A DNA stretch of 11,913 bases from Deltaproteobacteria bacterium (GTDB lineage: Bacteria; Desulfobacterota; UBA8473). The position numbers and the translations under genes are program-made. Every line of letters begins with the position of its first letter. Position 1 is the first letter of the stretch. The stretch lies in the NCBI GenBank assembly GCA_030623035.1, contig JAUXFK010000070.1:1-11913 (forward strand), in the 5' to 3' direction. The notes beneath the pieces are model-generated. The model saw nothing but the letters and a program-made list of their open reading frames with translations, was not told the DNA's origin and made no database searches. Positions 1 through 6,899 of the stretch are shown here, in pieces.

Positions 1-150
1 GCAACTTTTAAAACAAATGTTTTCATGTACAACCTCTTATTCTTTTTTAACTTAGGATTCATTTGGCTCAAGACCAGTCAGACTGTATCATACAATCATT
101 TTTCTGTCAAAATCCAGAGAGCAGGGAGCTAGGTCTTGTCACTTCAAGCT

Positions 151-176
151 GGTAGGGTGGGCTCTGGCTACCCCAC
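151..176 (+). repeat. Possible REP-like hairpin
   Basis: GGTAG (151-155) can pair with CTACC (168-172), and alternatively GTGGG (157-161) with CCCAC (172-176). REP sequences moved by Y1/RAYT transposases are short hairpins with a GTAG-type tetranucleotide at the 5' foot, and a RAYT-like remnant lies about 280 bp downstream. The link is inference; the hairpin is short and could be chance. Confidence 0.25.
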
Positions 177-285
177 AGAAAATGTTCGGCCAAATATTTA
201 TCAGCGTTCAACCGCGGTTAATTAAGGCAGGAACCGCAGATTCACACAGATGGACACGAAGAATCACAAAGAATGTCTTGAGTTC

Positions 286-307
286 AGTAGGATGATAGTA
301 GGATGAT
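286..307. repeat. Two tandem copies of an 11-bp unit
   Basis: AGTAGGATGAT occurs twice in perfect tandem (286-296 and 297-307). It lies in non-coding sequence and has no evident function. Confidence 0.8.
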
Positions 308-418
308 AGGGTCACATCTTAAATGTTAATTATTGTAGGTGAAAAGCCAAGTAGGTTGAGCTTTGACCACTACTCCATGCGGCACCGAGGGGAACAGGGA
401 CGAAGGTGCGTAAAGTGC

Positions 419-459
419 TTGACAGTTTGAAGGGGATGAGTATAACTTGATTAAGTTAT
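419..459 (+). promoter_or_regulatory. Sigma70-like promoter with palindrome over the -10
   Basis: A perfect -35 TTGACA (419-424) is followed 16 bp later by TATAAC (441-446). The perfect inverted repeat ATAACTT-GATT-AAGTTAT (442-459) covers the -10 and the expected start of transcription, so it could be an operator. Transcription would begin near 453, only a few bases before the ATG at 458. The promoter probably belonged to the transposase remnant, and it now reads straight into the toxin-antitoxin-like pair. Promoter elements are seen directly; the operator role and the present use are inference. Confidence 0.5.
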
Positions 460-600
460 GCAAAGAAGACCACGACTGGACGCTCCCGGAACTCTGCATC
501 ATATGGTTGCGCGAGTGATTGAGCGAAAGAGATCTTTAGGAGTTAAGATGGCTGTAAAAAAATAATTGATGACTCTAATCGAAAGAGAAAATAAAATATG
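458..600 (+). pseudogene. N-terminal remnant of an IS200/REP-type (Y1) transposase
   Basis: From ATG 458 the reading frame gives MQRRPRLDAPGTLHHMVAR and then VIER, which closely resembles the conserved start of Y1_Tnp/RAYT transposases (roughly M-x-R-x-R-L-x-x-P-G-x-x-H-H-V-x-x-R-G-I-E-R). After IER the frame runs out as KRSLGVK and ends at TAA 563-565. The neighbouring frame continues in family style (KEIFRS, a stop at 544-546, then DGCKKIIDDSNRKR), which points to one small deletion plus a nonsense change. The catalytic HUH and Tyr regions are absent, so the gene is dead. An internal AGGAG (538-542) sits 5 bp before ATG 548 in the first frame. That frame's stop is followed at once by TTG-ATG of the next gene, so terminating ribosomes could restart there. 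The resemblance is recalled family knowledge, not a search result. Confidence 0.6.
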
Positions 601-799
601 TGACTTAGCTATCCAGCAGTTAACAAACAAGTGTAGGGTTCTGGAGGAAAAATACAAATTGTCTTCAAATGATTTCTTCAAGCTTTTCCAAGAAGGAAAA
701 ATGGGAGATGAGCAGGATTTTTTTGAATGGAAGGCATTAATTGAGGGCATGGAGGAATGGCGGCACACTAAAGAAGGATTAAAAGAGTTGGCAAGTTGA
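569..799 (+). CDS. Small antitoxin-like protein paired with a TumE-like gene
   Basis: A 76-residue, charged, mostly helical protein. Its middle and end (KLSSNDFFKLFQEGKMGDEQ, then DFFEWKALIEGMEEW) follow the pattern I associate with small antitoxin-like proteins encoded just upstream of TumE/DUF6516-type toxins: a helix, an S-x-x-x-F-x-x-x-F-x-x-G-x-x-x-D-x-x-D-F-F-E-W core, and a charged tail. ATG 569 is preferred over TTG 566, but neither has its own good ribosome site. The best one (AGGAG 538-542) serves ATG 548 inside the transposase remnant, whose frame stops at 563-565, so translation may depend on reinitiation. The end overlaps the next gene by 4 bases (TTGA), typical of coupled pairs. 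The antitoxin role rests on neighbourhood and pattern, not on a demonstrated fold. Confidence 0.6.
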   Translation: MTLIERENKICDLAIQQLTNKCRVLEEKYKLSSNDFFKLFQEGKMGDEQDFFEWKALIEGMEEWRHTKEGLKELAS

Positions 800-984
800 T
801 CGATCTGCATTTTGAGGCACTCGAAAGGGCAATAATAAATGATCCATTAGTCATCTCTACCGACGTTCATAGAGCTTATACTAGCCCAATGAGTACTTAC
901 CTTAAAGGTGAAATTACTTTCATAGATGGTAGTTCTCTGGTTATTTTTCAGCATGTACGGATTAAACAGGGGAGATTGACTTAG
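796..984 (+). pseudogene. Truncated TumE/DUF6516-like toxin
   Basis: From TTG 796 the frame encodes 62 residues with the layout of the first half of TumE/DUF6516 proteins: an N-terminal helix with LHFEALERAI, then a beta region with YLKGEITFIDGSSLVIFQHV. Full-length members are about 110-130 residues and continue with a conserved Y-x-Y-H-Y-type segment and a (Y)DN...PHH region, all missing here. The ORF stops at 982-984, one base before the inverted-repeat end of the MITE-like element. Nothing resembling the missing half appears after the element, so the loss may come from a deletion tied to the insertion or may be older. The toxin is therefore probably inactive, while the antitoxin-like partner remains intact. 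The TTG start is forced by the 4-base overlap with the upstream gene. Confidence 0.55.
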
Positions 985-985
985 A

Positions 986-1131
986 TAGTGTCCATCCAGA
1001 AATGAGCAATTTTGTTCAAGGTCAAGGAAGGCGAAGATTTAAACCGCAGGAATATATTGACATATTTCGAGGATTAAAATCTGAGCCTGACACAGAGATT
1101 GGGCAAAAGGGCCATTTATGGATGGACACTA
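986..1131. mobile_element. 146-bp MITE-like palindromic element
   Basis: The ends are perfect 12-bp inverted repeats, TAGTGTCCATCC (986-997) and GGATGGACACTA (1120-1131). The similarity continues inward with mismatches (AxAAATG, then TTTTG), and the arms keep resembling each other to the centre near 1058.5, where AATAT (1051-1055) pairs with ATATT (1062-1066). The whole element could fold into one long imperfect hairpin. TAGATAG occurs at 982-988 and again at 1130-1136, partly overlapping the terminal repeats. This could be a target duplication, which would put the element borders at about 988-1129. It has no ORF, so it would need a transposase in trans. A third copy of the end sequence lies at 10180-10192. 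Confidence 0.7.
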
Positions 1132-1152
1132 GATAGAAAACACATAATCTGA

Positions 1153-1181
1153 TTGACTACCCCATACAATTAGCTTAAAAT
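1153..1181 (+). promoter_or_regulatory. Sigma70-like promoter for the dehydrogenase gene
   Basis: TTGACT (1153-1158) and TAAAAT (1176-1181) each match consensus at 5 of 6 positions and are separated by 17 bp. Transcription would start near 1188, about 60 bp before ATG 1251. It begins about 20 bp beyond the MITE-like element, so expression probably does not depend on the toxin-antitoxin promoter. Confidence 0.55.
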
Positions 1182-1190
1182 ATATCAATT

Positions 1191-1214
1191 AACATACATG
1201 ATGAATTTCATGTT
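1191..1214 (+). promoter_or_regulatory. Dyad just downstream of the promoter, possible operator
   Basis: AACAT (1191-1195) mirrors ATGTT (1210-1214), and within it ATGAATTTCAT (1201-1211) is a perfect 11-bp dyad. The position just after the predicted transcription start suits a repressor site. The XRE-cupin regulator two genes along is the obvious candidate partner, but nothing in the sequence proves this. Confidence 0.3.
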
Positions 1215-1250
1215 TTATCAAATTTAATGCGAATGCGAAGAGGGTTGAAT

Positions 1251-2408
1251 ATGGAAAAAGTAAAGAAGGTTTCTGTTATCGGTATTGGTGGAGTTGGAAC
1301 GAACGCGGCTTGTTTTAGCACGGACATAGCGCAGCATGTGGTTATCTATAATCGTAAACGTACACAAGATGACGAAAGGGTCGACGGAATATGCCGGGAC
1401 ATGTATGATGCGGTCTGCGCATCCACGGGTTGTCGAATTACCGGCACAAACAGCTATGAGGACCTGGCAGACAGTGACTATATTGCCATAACAATTGGGC
1501 TGGGAAGAGAATATCCTTATGAGACAAGAGACATGCTGTTTTTCAGAAATGCCTCCCTGATCAAGTCATGTCTGGACAGCATATACAATGTTTCACCGAA
1601 CGCTCGGATAATCATCTCAACCAATCCGGTCGACTATATGGGTGCGATCGCCCTAAAAGCAGGATTCAACGAGGGGAATATCCTTTGTCTTGGAGGTGAA
1701 GTGGACAAAGCACGTCTGGCACGCTTGATCTGTGACGCTTTGCAGACAAATGCAGGACGATACGTCAGCCCGGAAGAGATTACGGACATCTATGTCCTTG
1801 GAAGTCACGGTCCGACCATGATTCCAGTCTTTTCGAACGGCAAATTCGAAGGCAAACCCCTTGGGGACATACTCGATAATGACACAATGGAAAAGATCGT
1901 CAAAGGAACCCGATCTGAAGGCGCTACAATAACGAAAAAAAGAGGGAAGTCCGCCATTATTGGCCCTGGTGCTGCTATGGCAAGGATGATAAGCAGGATA
2001 AGCAAAGGTGAAGAACTGCTGGCGCATACATTCTTCCAGGTTGATGAGTTGAAACAATTAGGCGTACAGAAAATTACATGTGATAAAGCATTTTTAGGCC
2101 TGCCCTTTAAAATAGTTAATAACGAAAAAAGAATAACAAAGACCCATATGTCGGATAGTGAAAGGTCTGCTTTAGAAAAATTCATCGAAGGCCAAAACAA
2201 TAGAGATAACGAGGTTGAAACGATCCTCTCAAAGACTCAGGAAGGTCTGTCTAAAAGCGAAATGATTGAGAATTTCATTGGTTTCATGAAGCAAAAAGGG
2301 GTGATCATAAAACCTTTACCTGAAGAAATCGATAAATATGAGACTTACAAAGAAGGAGATGGTCCTGAAAGTGCAGTTGCGATGAATATCAAAAAGTACA
2401 TTGGTTAA
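1251..2408 (+). CDS. Lactate/malate dehydrogenase family 2-hydroxyacid dehydrogenase
   Basis: This protein probably interconverts a 2-hydroxyacid and a 2-oxoacid with a nicotinamide cofactor. ATG 1251 is preferred because GAAGAGGG (1237-1244) sits at a proper distance; the in-frame ATGs at 1227 and 1233 have no ribosome site. In the 385-residue product the Rossmann motif G-I-G-G-V-G is at 11-16, NPVD at 125-128, the Asp/Arg pair D152/R155, and the catalytic His in GSHG at 186. Arginines in the GLGRE and TRDML segments match the substrate loop region. Two oddities stand out. The end of beta-2, normally Asp in NAD-dependent members, is N34 followed by R35-K36-R37, which suggests NADP preference. 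The protein also extends 60-80 residues beyond the usual ~310. Its position ahead of a 2-oxoacid:ferredoxin oxidoreductase suggests it supplies that enzyme's substrate. Lactate, malate or another hydroxyacid are all possible. Confidence 0.75.
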   Translation: MEKVKKVSVIGIGGVGTNAACFSTDIAQHVVIYNRKRTQDDERVDGICRDMYDAVCASTGCRITGTNSYEDLADSDYIAITIGLGREYPYETRDMLFFRNASLIKSCLDSIYNVSPNARIIISTNPVDYMGAIALKAGFNEGNILCLGGEVDKARLARLICDALQTNAGRYVSPEEITDIYVLGSHGPTMIPVFSNGKFEGKPLGDILDNDTMEKIVKGTRSEGATITKKRGKSAIIGPGAAMARMISRISKGEELLAHTFFQVDELKQLGVQKITCDKAFLGLPFKIVNNEKRITKTHMSDSERSALEKFIEGQNNRDNEVETILSKTQEGLSKSEMIENFIGFMKQKGVIIKPLPEEIDKYETYKEGDGPESAVAMNIKKYIG

Positions 2409-2494
2409 CAGGCGGCTTATATCCTTTTACACATCCCTTCTTTTTGCTCAAGGAAAAGAGGTATTAAAGTTTTATTGAAGAAGGAAACCAGATC

Positions 2495-3088
2495 ATGAAT
2501 TCCGGAGATAAAGCAGAGGTAAAAGAACTGAACATCGGGTCAAAGATAAAAAGCCTTAGGGAAAAAAAGAGGCTTTCTATAGAAAACATTGCGAAAAAGA
2601 CAGGGATATCTTCTTTGTTGCTATCTCAAATTGAAGGTGAAGTGGTCACACCACCAATTGCAACGCTTTTAAAAGTATCCAGCGCATTGGACACCAGTAT
2701 TGGTTATTTTTTTTCTGAAGCCCCATCAGATAAGAAATCCGTCATCGTAAAAAAAGGAGAAGGGAAAAGGCTTCAAAGAAGAAGCCATGAAGAACAGGGA
2801 AAAATCGGTTACATCTATGAGTCATTGGCTTATCCAAAAGCAGAAAAATCTATGGAGCCTTTTTTAGTAGAATTTGAGAGAAAAGAAAAAAAGGATTTGA
2901 TCTTCTTCAATCACAAAGGAGAAGAGTTCTTATACATTTTAGAAGGTCTGCTCGAATTTAATTCCGATGAACAGACCTGTGAACTCAGCCCTGGAGACAG
3001 CCTCTACTTCGATTCAGATCTTCCTCATGCATTTCGTGCCCTGGGAAAGAAAAATGCCAGGGCCCTCGTAATTATTTATCAAGGATAA
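2495..3088 (+). CDS. XRE-family regulator with C-terminal cupin domain
   Basis: A cytoplasmic DNA-binding regulator, 197 residues. An XRE-type helix-turn-helix spans about residues 15-72 (IGSKIKSLREKKRLSIENIA, then TGISSLLLSQIE). A cupin_2 barrel covers about 115-195, with FFNHKGEEFLYILEG and SPGDSLYFDSDLPHAF as its two signature strands. Family members (SutR/PuuR-like) usually control nearby catabolic or redox genes and sense a small ligand in the cupin pocket; here the metal-binding pattern is only partly kept (His, Glu, then His). The start has a good AAGAAGGAAA site (2479-2488) ahead of ATG. Lying between the dehydrogenase and the oxidoreductase genes on the same strand, it is the likely local regulator, perhaps acting at the dyad near 1200. 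The ligand is unknown. Confidence 0.8.
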   Translation: MNSGDKAEVKELNIGSKIKSLREKKRLSIENIAKKTGISSLLLSQIEGEVVTPPIATLLKVSSALDTSIGYFFSEAPSDKKSVIVKKGEGKRLQRRSHEEQGKIGYIYESLAYPKAEKSMEPFLVEFERKEKKDLIFFNHKGEEFLYILEGLLEFNSDEQTCELSPGDSLYFDSDLPHAFRALGKKNARALVIIYQG

Positions 3089-3126
3089 CAGCCACTCTGA
3101 TGGATCAACAAGGATAAAAAATTCAG

Positions 3127-3675
3127 ATGATTGAGATTCGTTTTCATGGACGAGGTGGACAGGGAGCCGTTATCGCCTCCAAGGCGCTCGCTATTGCTTT
3201 CTTCCATGAGGGGAAACATGTTCAGGCTTTTCCCTCTTTTGGTGTAGAGCGTAGGGGTGCACCTGTTACGGCATTTACCAGGGTTGATGACCATCCCATC
3301 CGTTTGAGAAACTTCATATATACACCCGATCATATCATTATACTCGATGCCACCTTGATAGCATCAGCGAATGTAACAGAAGGGCTTAAAAAAAACGGTT
3401 GGATATTGATCAATACAGATGCCGCCCCATCGAAGTTCCGTAATCTTTCCAAGTTTCGAGTCGCAACTGTTGATGCGGATAGCATAGCCGTTGAATATAA
3501 ACTGGGAACCCCAACCTCCCCAATAGTCAACACCGCAATCCTCGGTGCATTCTCAAAAATTGCGGGCATCGTCAGTTTGGATTCTGTACTCGAAGGGATC
3601 AGGGATACAGTACCGTCTAATAAGGCAGGAAACGCTTCTGCAGCAAAGGAGGCCTCATTGAGGGTTCTTACTTAG
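3127..3675 (+). CDS. 2-oxoacid:ferredoxin oxidoreductase, gamma subunit
   Basis: The gamma subunit of a multi-subunit pyruvate/2-oxoacid:ferredoxin oxidoreductase, 182 residues, a normal length for PorG/KorC-type chains. The glycine-rich motif HGRGGQGAV (7-15) is the family signature, followed by the conserved [18 protein letters not shown] segment and the hydrophobic [10 protein letters not shown] strand. In these enzymes this chain contacts CoA and joins the alpha and beta chains. It starts 38 bp after the regulator gene with a weak AAGGAT site 11 bases before ATG. Its partner subunits lie further downstream, separated by a 315-bp gap that holds a long inverted repeat; subunit genes of this enzyme are usually contiguous. 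PorG-like naming is by family only, since substrate is not resolved. Confidence 0.85.
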
Positions 3676-3990
3676 TGCTCTAACTCGTAAATTCGGTGTC
3701 GTATTTTAGGTCAGAATTCCGATCGTGGATCCGCCGGATTCGGGGAATCCTAAAGTGTCTAAAGTTTGAAGTGCCTAAAGTGAACTAAAGTTAAGGAATA
3801 CGCTTTCAGCGCATTAGTCATGTATTACGGAACTTCGATTAGAGCAAACTACCGTAAAGCAAACAGGGCAAGAATCAGAATATCTTAACTTTAGGCACTT
3901 TAGCTCATTTTAGGCACTTTAAACTTTAATACGTAATCGTATTTAAGAATGCGTGTACTTAGCATATCTACTATGGAGTAAGATAATAAA
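3676..3990. other. 315-bp gap inside the oxidoreductase locus
   Basis: No gene is visible. The gap begins with a short hairpin GGATTC-GGG-GAATCC (3736-3750) that lacks a T-tract and is not a convincing terminator. It is then mostly taken up by an inverted-repeat element (3751-3962). A ribosome site GGAG (3975-3978) precedes the next gene. No strong promoter was found for that gene. Confidence 0.6.
3751..3962. repeat. Palindromic repeat element of GTGCCTAAA-type units
   Basis: Arms 3761-3779 and 3909-3927 are inverted copies matching at 18 of 19 positions. Nested inside them, CTAAAGTTAAG (3785-3795) has an exact inverse at 3884-3894, so a long stem could form. Between the arms are smaller inverted repeats, such as CGCT/AGCG and TTACGG/CCGTAA. 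The arms consist of 9-10 bp near-tandem units of the type AAAGTGCCTA. The outer right side adds AATACG-TAAT-CGTATT (3929-3944). Bases 3877-3962 recur in inverted orientation at 11697-11781, so this is a dispersed repeat family. Confidence 0.75.
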
Positions 3991-5748
3991 ATGGGTAAGC
4001 AGATTACGTTCGATAAAAAAGAAGACCTCCCACTGGTAACCTCATCTTTTGAAAGTATGGCATGGAATAAAACCGGGGATTGGAGATACTTAAAACCCAT
4101 TTTCCAGGATAAAACTCCCCCCTGTAATAATTCGTGCCCGGCTGGGGAAGATGTGCAAGGCTATCTGTATCTGGCACAAAAAAAGAAGTATAAAGAGGCA
4201 TGGAACCTGATAAAAGAAGAAAACCCCCTGCCCGCAGTATGCGGCAGGGCATGTATGCATCCATGCGAAGATTCATGTAATAGAGGAGAATTCGACGAGC
4301 CTATAAACATAAGTGCCATTGAAAGGTTTCTGGCAGATAATGCCATCAAACAAGGGTATATTCTCCCCCCAATAAAGAGGAAGAAAAAGAAAGAAAAGAT
4401 TGCGATCATTGGGTCCGGACCCGCAGGATTGAGCTGTGCATATCAGCTCAAAAGGATAGGATACCAGGTCACTATTTTTGAGGCATTGCCTGCTCTTGGA
4501 GGAATGCTACGAATAGGCATCCCCGACTATCGCCTGCCAAAAGACATACTCGAACATGAAATTGACACCATATTGGAACTGGGCATCCAAATCCAGACCA
4601 AGGCCAGGATCGATAAAGAGACCATCGCCAAAGACATGAAAGACTTTCATGCAATATTTATTGCTACGGGTTGCCATAAAAGCATACGCCTTGGGATTGC
4701 CGGGGGAGATAGCCGTTCGGTCATATCCGGTCTGGATTTCTTAAAAGATATACACTTTGGAAAGAAGGTTCCATTGGGCAAGAAAGTGGCTGTTATTGGA
4801 GGTGGTAATACAGCCATAGATACAGCCAGACTGGCTTTACGACTGGGTGCAAAACCCTTCATCCTTTATCGAAGAACACCGGCGGAGATGCCTGCCATCA
4901 AAAGCGAAGTCATTCAAGCCGAAAATGAAGGGATAGAGATATCGTACCTAACCGCTCCCACAAGAATCATATCCAAAGGCAATAGAGTGACTGCATTAGA
5001 ATGTGTCAAGAACAGGACAGGACCACCGGATTCCAGTGGAAATAAAACACTCATAGAAATCAAAGACTCCCATTTTCCAATAGAAGTAGACAATATCATA
5101 TCGGCAATTGGAGAAATACCTGACATCTCTATCCTTCCCGAAGAGGTAGATTTAGAAAACCGGTTAATCGTCACAGATGAGAGCCTGAAAACAACGATGA
5201 ATGGTGTCTTTGCCGGAGGAGACGTAAAGTCTCCTTTAAGATCCATTGCTCATGCCATCGGATCAGGTAAAAGGGCCGCTATTGCAATCGATAGATATCT
5301 CAAAGCAAAGACCTTAGAAGATGTGATGGATACGATAAGGATAGGTGATGGGCCCGGTCTATCAATGAGAAGTTATCTTCAACGAGACGATCCATCCAGA
5401 AGAAAAACCAAACAGGTCGTTCGATACAAAGACATCAATATAGACTATTTTGAGCAAAAACCCCGCCATGCAGTAAAGACCCTTTCGATTGAGGAGAGAG
5501 TCTCTTCTAAGAAAGAGGTACATCTTGGTTTTCCATGTGAAACCGCTTTACAAGAAGCGGGCAGATGCTTCAATTGCGGGGTCTGCAACCACTGCGATAA
5601 TTGTTATATATTTTGCTCTGACTTAGCAGTCATAAAACACAAGGGCAAAACCCGAAACACAATCGATTATGACCACTGTAAGGGATGCGGCGTCTGCATT
5701 GAAGAATGCCCCAGGGATGCAATGTATATGGAGAGGGAAGAGAAATGA
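3991..5748 (+). CDS. GltD-like NAD(P)/FAD oxidoreductase fused to delta-type ferredoxin
   Basis: A 585-residue soluble flavo-iron-sulfur protein that probably passes electrons between NAD(P) and the ferredoxin side of the 2-oxoacid oxidoreductase. The N-terminal iron-sulfur region has cysteines 45, 49, 84, 88, 92 and 96 (CGRACMHPCEDSC pattern), as in the glutamate synthase small chain. The FAD Rossmann motif GSGPAG is at 141-146, the NAD(P) motif GGGNTA at 270-275 with a following YRRTPAEMPA, and the second FAD-contact segment is GVFAGGD. The C-terminus is a ferredoxin module: a ladder of cysteines 526, 529, 532, 535, 538 and 542, then CxxCxxCxxxCP at 563-574. Thus the separate delta ferredoxin subunit seems fused to a reductase. 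Phenylglyoxylate dehydrogenase is a known member of the superfamily with an extra GltD-like subunit. GGAG 12 bases upstream supports the start, and the stop overlaps the alpha gene (ATGA). Confidence 0.85.
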   Translation: MGKQITFDKKEDLPLVTSSFESMAWNKTGDWRYLKPIFQDKTPPCNNSCPAGEDVQGYLYLAQKKKYKEAWNLIKEENPLPAVCGRACMHPCEDSCNRGEFDEPINISAIERFLADNAIKQGYILPPIKRKKKKEKIAIIGSGPAGLSCAYQLKRIGYQVTIFEALPALGGMLRIGIPDYRLPKDILEHEIDTILELGIQIQTKARIDKETIAKDMKDFHAIFIATGCHKSIRLGIAGGDSRSVISGLDFLKDIHFGKKVPLGKKVAVIGGGNTAIDTARLALRLGAKPFILYRRTPAEMPAIKSEVIQAENEGIEISYLTAPTRIISKGNRVTALECVKNRTGPPDSSGNKTLIEIKDSHFPIEVDNIISAIGEIPDISILPEEVDLENRLIVTDESLKTTMNGVFAGGDVKSPLRSIAHAIGSGKRAAIAIDRYLKAKTLEDVMDTIRIGDGPGLSMRSYLQRDDPSRRKTKQVVRYKDINIDYFEQKPRHAVKTLSIEERVSSKKEVHLGFPCETALQEAGRCFNCGVCNHCDNCYIFCSDLAVIKHKGKTRNTIDYDHCKGCGVCIEECPRDAMYMEREEK

Positions 5749-6899
5749 TCAAGGTAATGATTGGAAACCACGCTGTATCTTATGGAGTGATGCTCTCCAG
5801 AGTACAGGTCATACCTGCATACCCGATTACTCCCCAAACCTCTATTGTAGAGGAACTCTCCGAGTTTTGCGCAGATGGACACCTGAATGCAAGGTTTATT
5901 AAAGTAGAATCTGAACATTCGGCCATGGCATGCTGCATTGGTGCATCAGCAGCAGGGGCAAGGACTTTTACAGCCACATCATCACAGGGGCTTGCATTGA
6001 TGCATGAAATGTTACACTGGGCAACAGGTGCCAGATTGCCTATTGTTATGGCAAACGTGAACAGGGCGTTGGGACCCCCGTGGAACATCTGGAATGACCA
6101 GACAGATTCACTTTCCCAAAGAGATACCGGCTGGTTACAGTTTTATTGCGAAAGCAATCAGGAGGTTCTCGATACAGTGATTCAGTCATTCAAGATATCT
6201 GAAGAGGTCTTATTGCCGACAATGCTGGTCTTGGATGCATTCTTTCTGTCCCATACAGCAGAAGCAGTGGATGTCCCGGATGCCCAGGATGTCGATAGAT
6301 ATCTACCGCGATATCAGGCCCGATACAGACTGGATGTTGATAATCCTCACTCCTTTGGAAATCTCGCTACTCCTGAATATTACCAGGGGTTTCGCAATAA
6401 GATTCAAGACGACATGATACGGGCGAGAACCGTAGCAAAAAAAGCGGATGAGGATTTTGAGAGTATCTTTCATAGAAGCTATGGATTTACAGAAGCGTAT
6501 CAATGTGAAGGAGCGGACCTAATCCTTGTAACTTCAGGTACTGTAGTGAGCACATCAAGGATCGTCATAGATGAACTCAGAAAAGAGGGGCGCAAAGTAG
6601 GACTTTTAAAGATAAGGATGTTTCGTCCGTTTCCCTTTGATGATGTAATCGGGGCTTTAAAAGATGCAAAAAAGGTTGCAGTGCTCGACAGGGCAATATC
6701 ATTCGGCCACAGCGGGATATTTGCTCAGGAGATAATGTCTGCCATGTATAACCAGCCCTCAAAGCCCCTTATCTATAGTTACATTACAGGCCTTGGTGGA
6801 TTGGATGTAACACCGCGCATCATTACCGATATCATCAATGATGCCTGTGAAAGGGATATACCACCACAAGAAAGCATTTGGATAGGAGGAAAGTCATGA
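5745..6899 (+). CDS. 2-oxoacid:ferredoxin oxidoreductase, alpha subunit
   Basis: The alpha chain, 384 residues from ATG 5745, which overlaps the preceding stop as ATGA and has GAGAGGGAAG just upstream; earlier in-frame starts lie inside the previous gene. The N-terminal pyrimidine-binding (POR_N) domain shows YPITPQT (26-32), ESEHSA (55-60), TATSSQG (76-82) and NVNRALGPPWNIW (104-116), where R107 occupies the substrate-carboxylate Arg position of pyruvate:ferredoxin oxidoreductases. The C-terminal domain II begins near GADLILVTSG and includes KIRMFRPFP. The sequence is closest in style to PorA, but PadG-type phenylglyoxylate enzymes share these motifs, so the substrate remains open. With the beta chain it forms the thiamine-diphosphate catalytic core. 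The ATGA overlaps on both sides imply tightly coupled production. Confidence 0.9.
   Translation: MIKVMIGNHAVSYGVMLSRVQVIPAYPITPQTSIVEELSEFCADGHLNARFIKVESEHSAMACCIGASAAGARTFTATSSQGLALMHEMLHWATGARLPIVMANVNRALGPPWNIWNDQTDSLSQRDTGWLQFYCESNQEVLDTVIQSFKISEEVLLPTMLVLDAFFLSHTAEAVDVPDAQDVDRYLPRYQARYRLDVDNPHSFGNLATPEYYQGFRNKIQDDMIRARTVAKKADEDFESIFHRSYGFTEAYQCEGADLILVTSGTVVSTSRIVIDELRKEGRKVGLLKIRMFRPFPFDDVIGALKDAKKVAVLDRAISFGHSGIFAQEIMSAMYNQPSKPLIYSYITGLGGLDVTPRIITDIINDACERDIPPQESIWIGGKS

Larger units (their letters stand above)
1..457. other. Gene-free left flank with short repeats
   Basis: No convincing coding region is visible here on either strand. The stretch holds a possible REP-like hairpin (151-176), a 10-bp palindrome AACCGCGGTT (210-219), an 11-bp tandem duplication (286-307), and, at its right end, a promoter that reads into the transposase remnant at 458. 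The CCGCAGATTCACACAGATGG stretch near 233-252 has the look of a dispersed intergenic repeat, but only one copy is in the window, so this cannot be confirmed here. Confidence 0.5.

Noticed and set aside
249..257. GATGGACAC as a further MITE end
   Set aside because: Only 9 bases match and the sequence outside differs; more likely chance within another repeat-like stretch.
569..984. Calling the pair a working toxin-antitoxin system
   Set aside because: The toxin-like half is truncated and lacks the conserved C-terminal region, so function is doubtful.
1653..2200. Two minus-strand ORFs of about 130 codons
   Set aside because: They lie opposite the dehydrogenase gene, which has clear family motifs throughout; their translations have no domain pattern.
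3751..3962. CRISPR array from the repeated GTGCCTAAA units
   Set aside because: The units are 9-10 bp, adjacent and degenerate, without spacers, and no cas gene is present.
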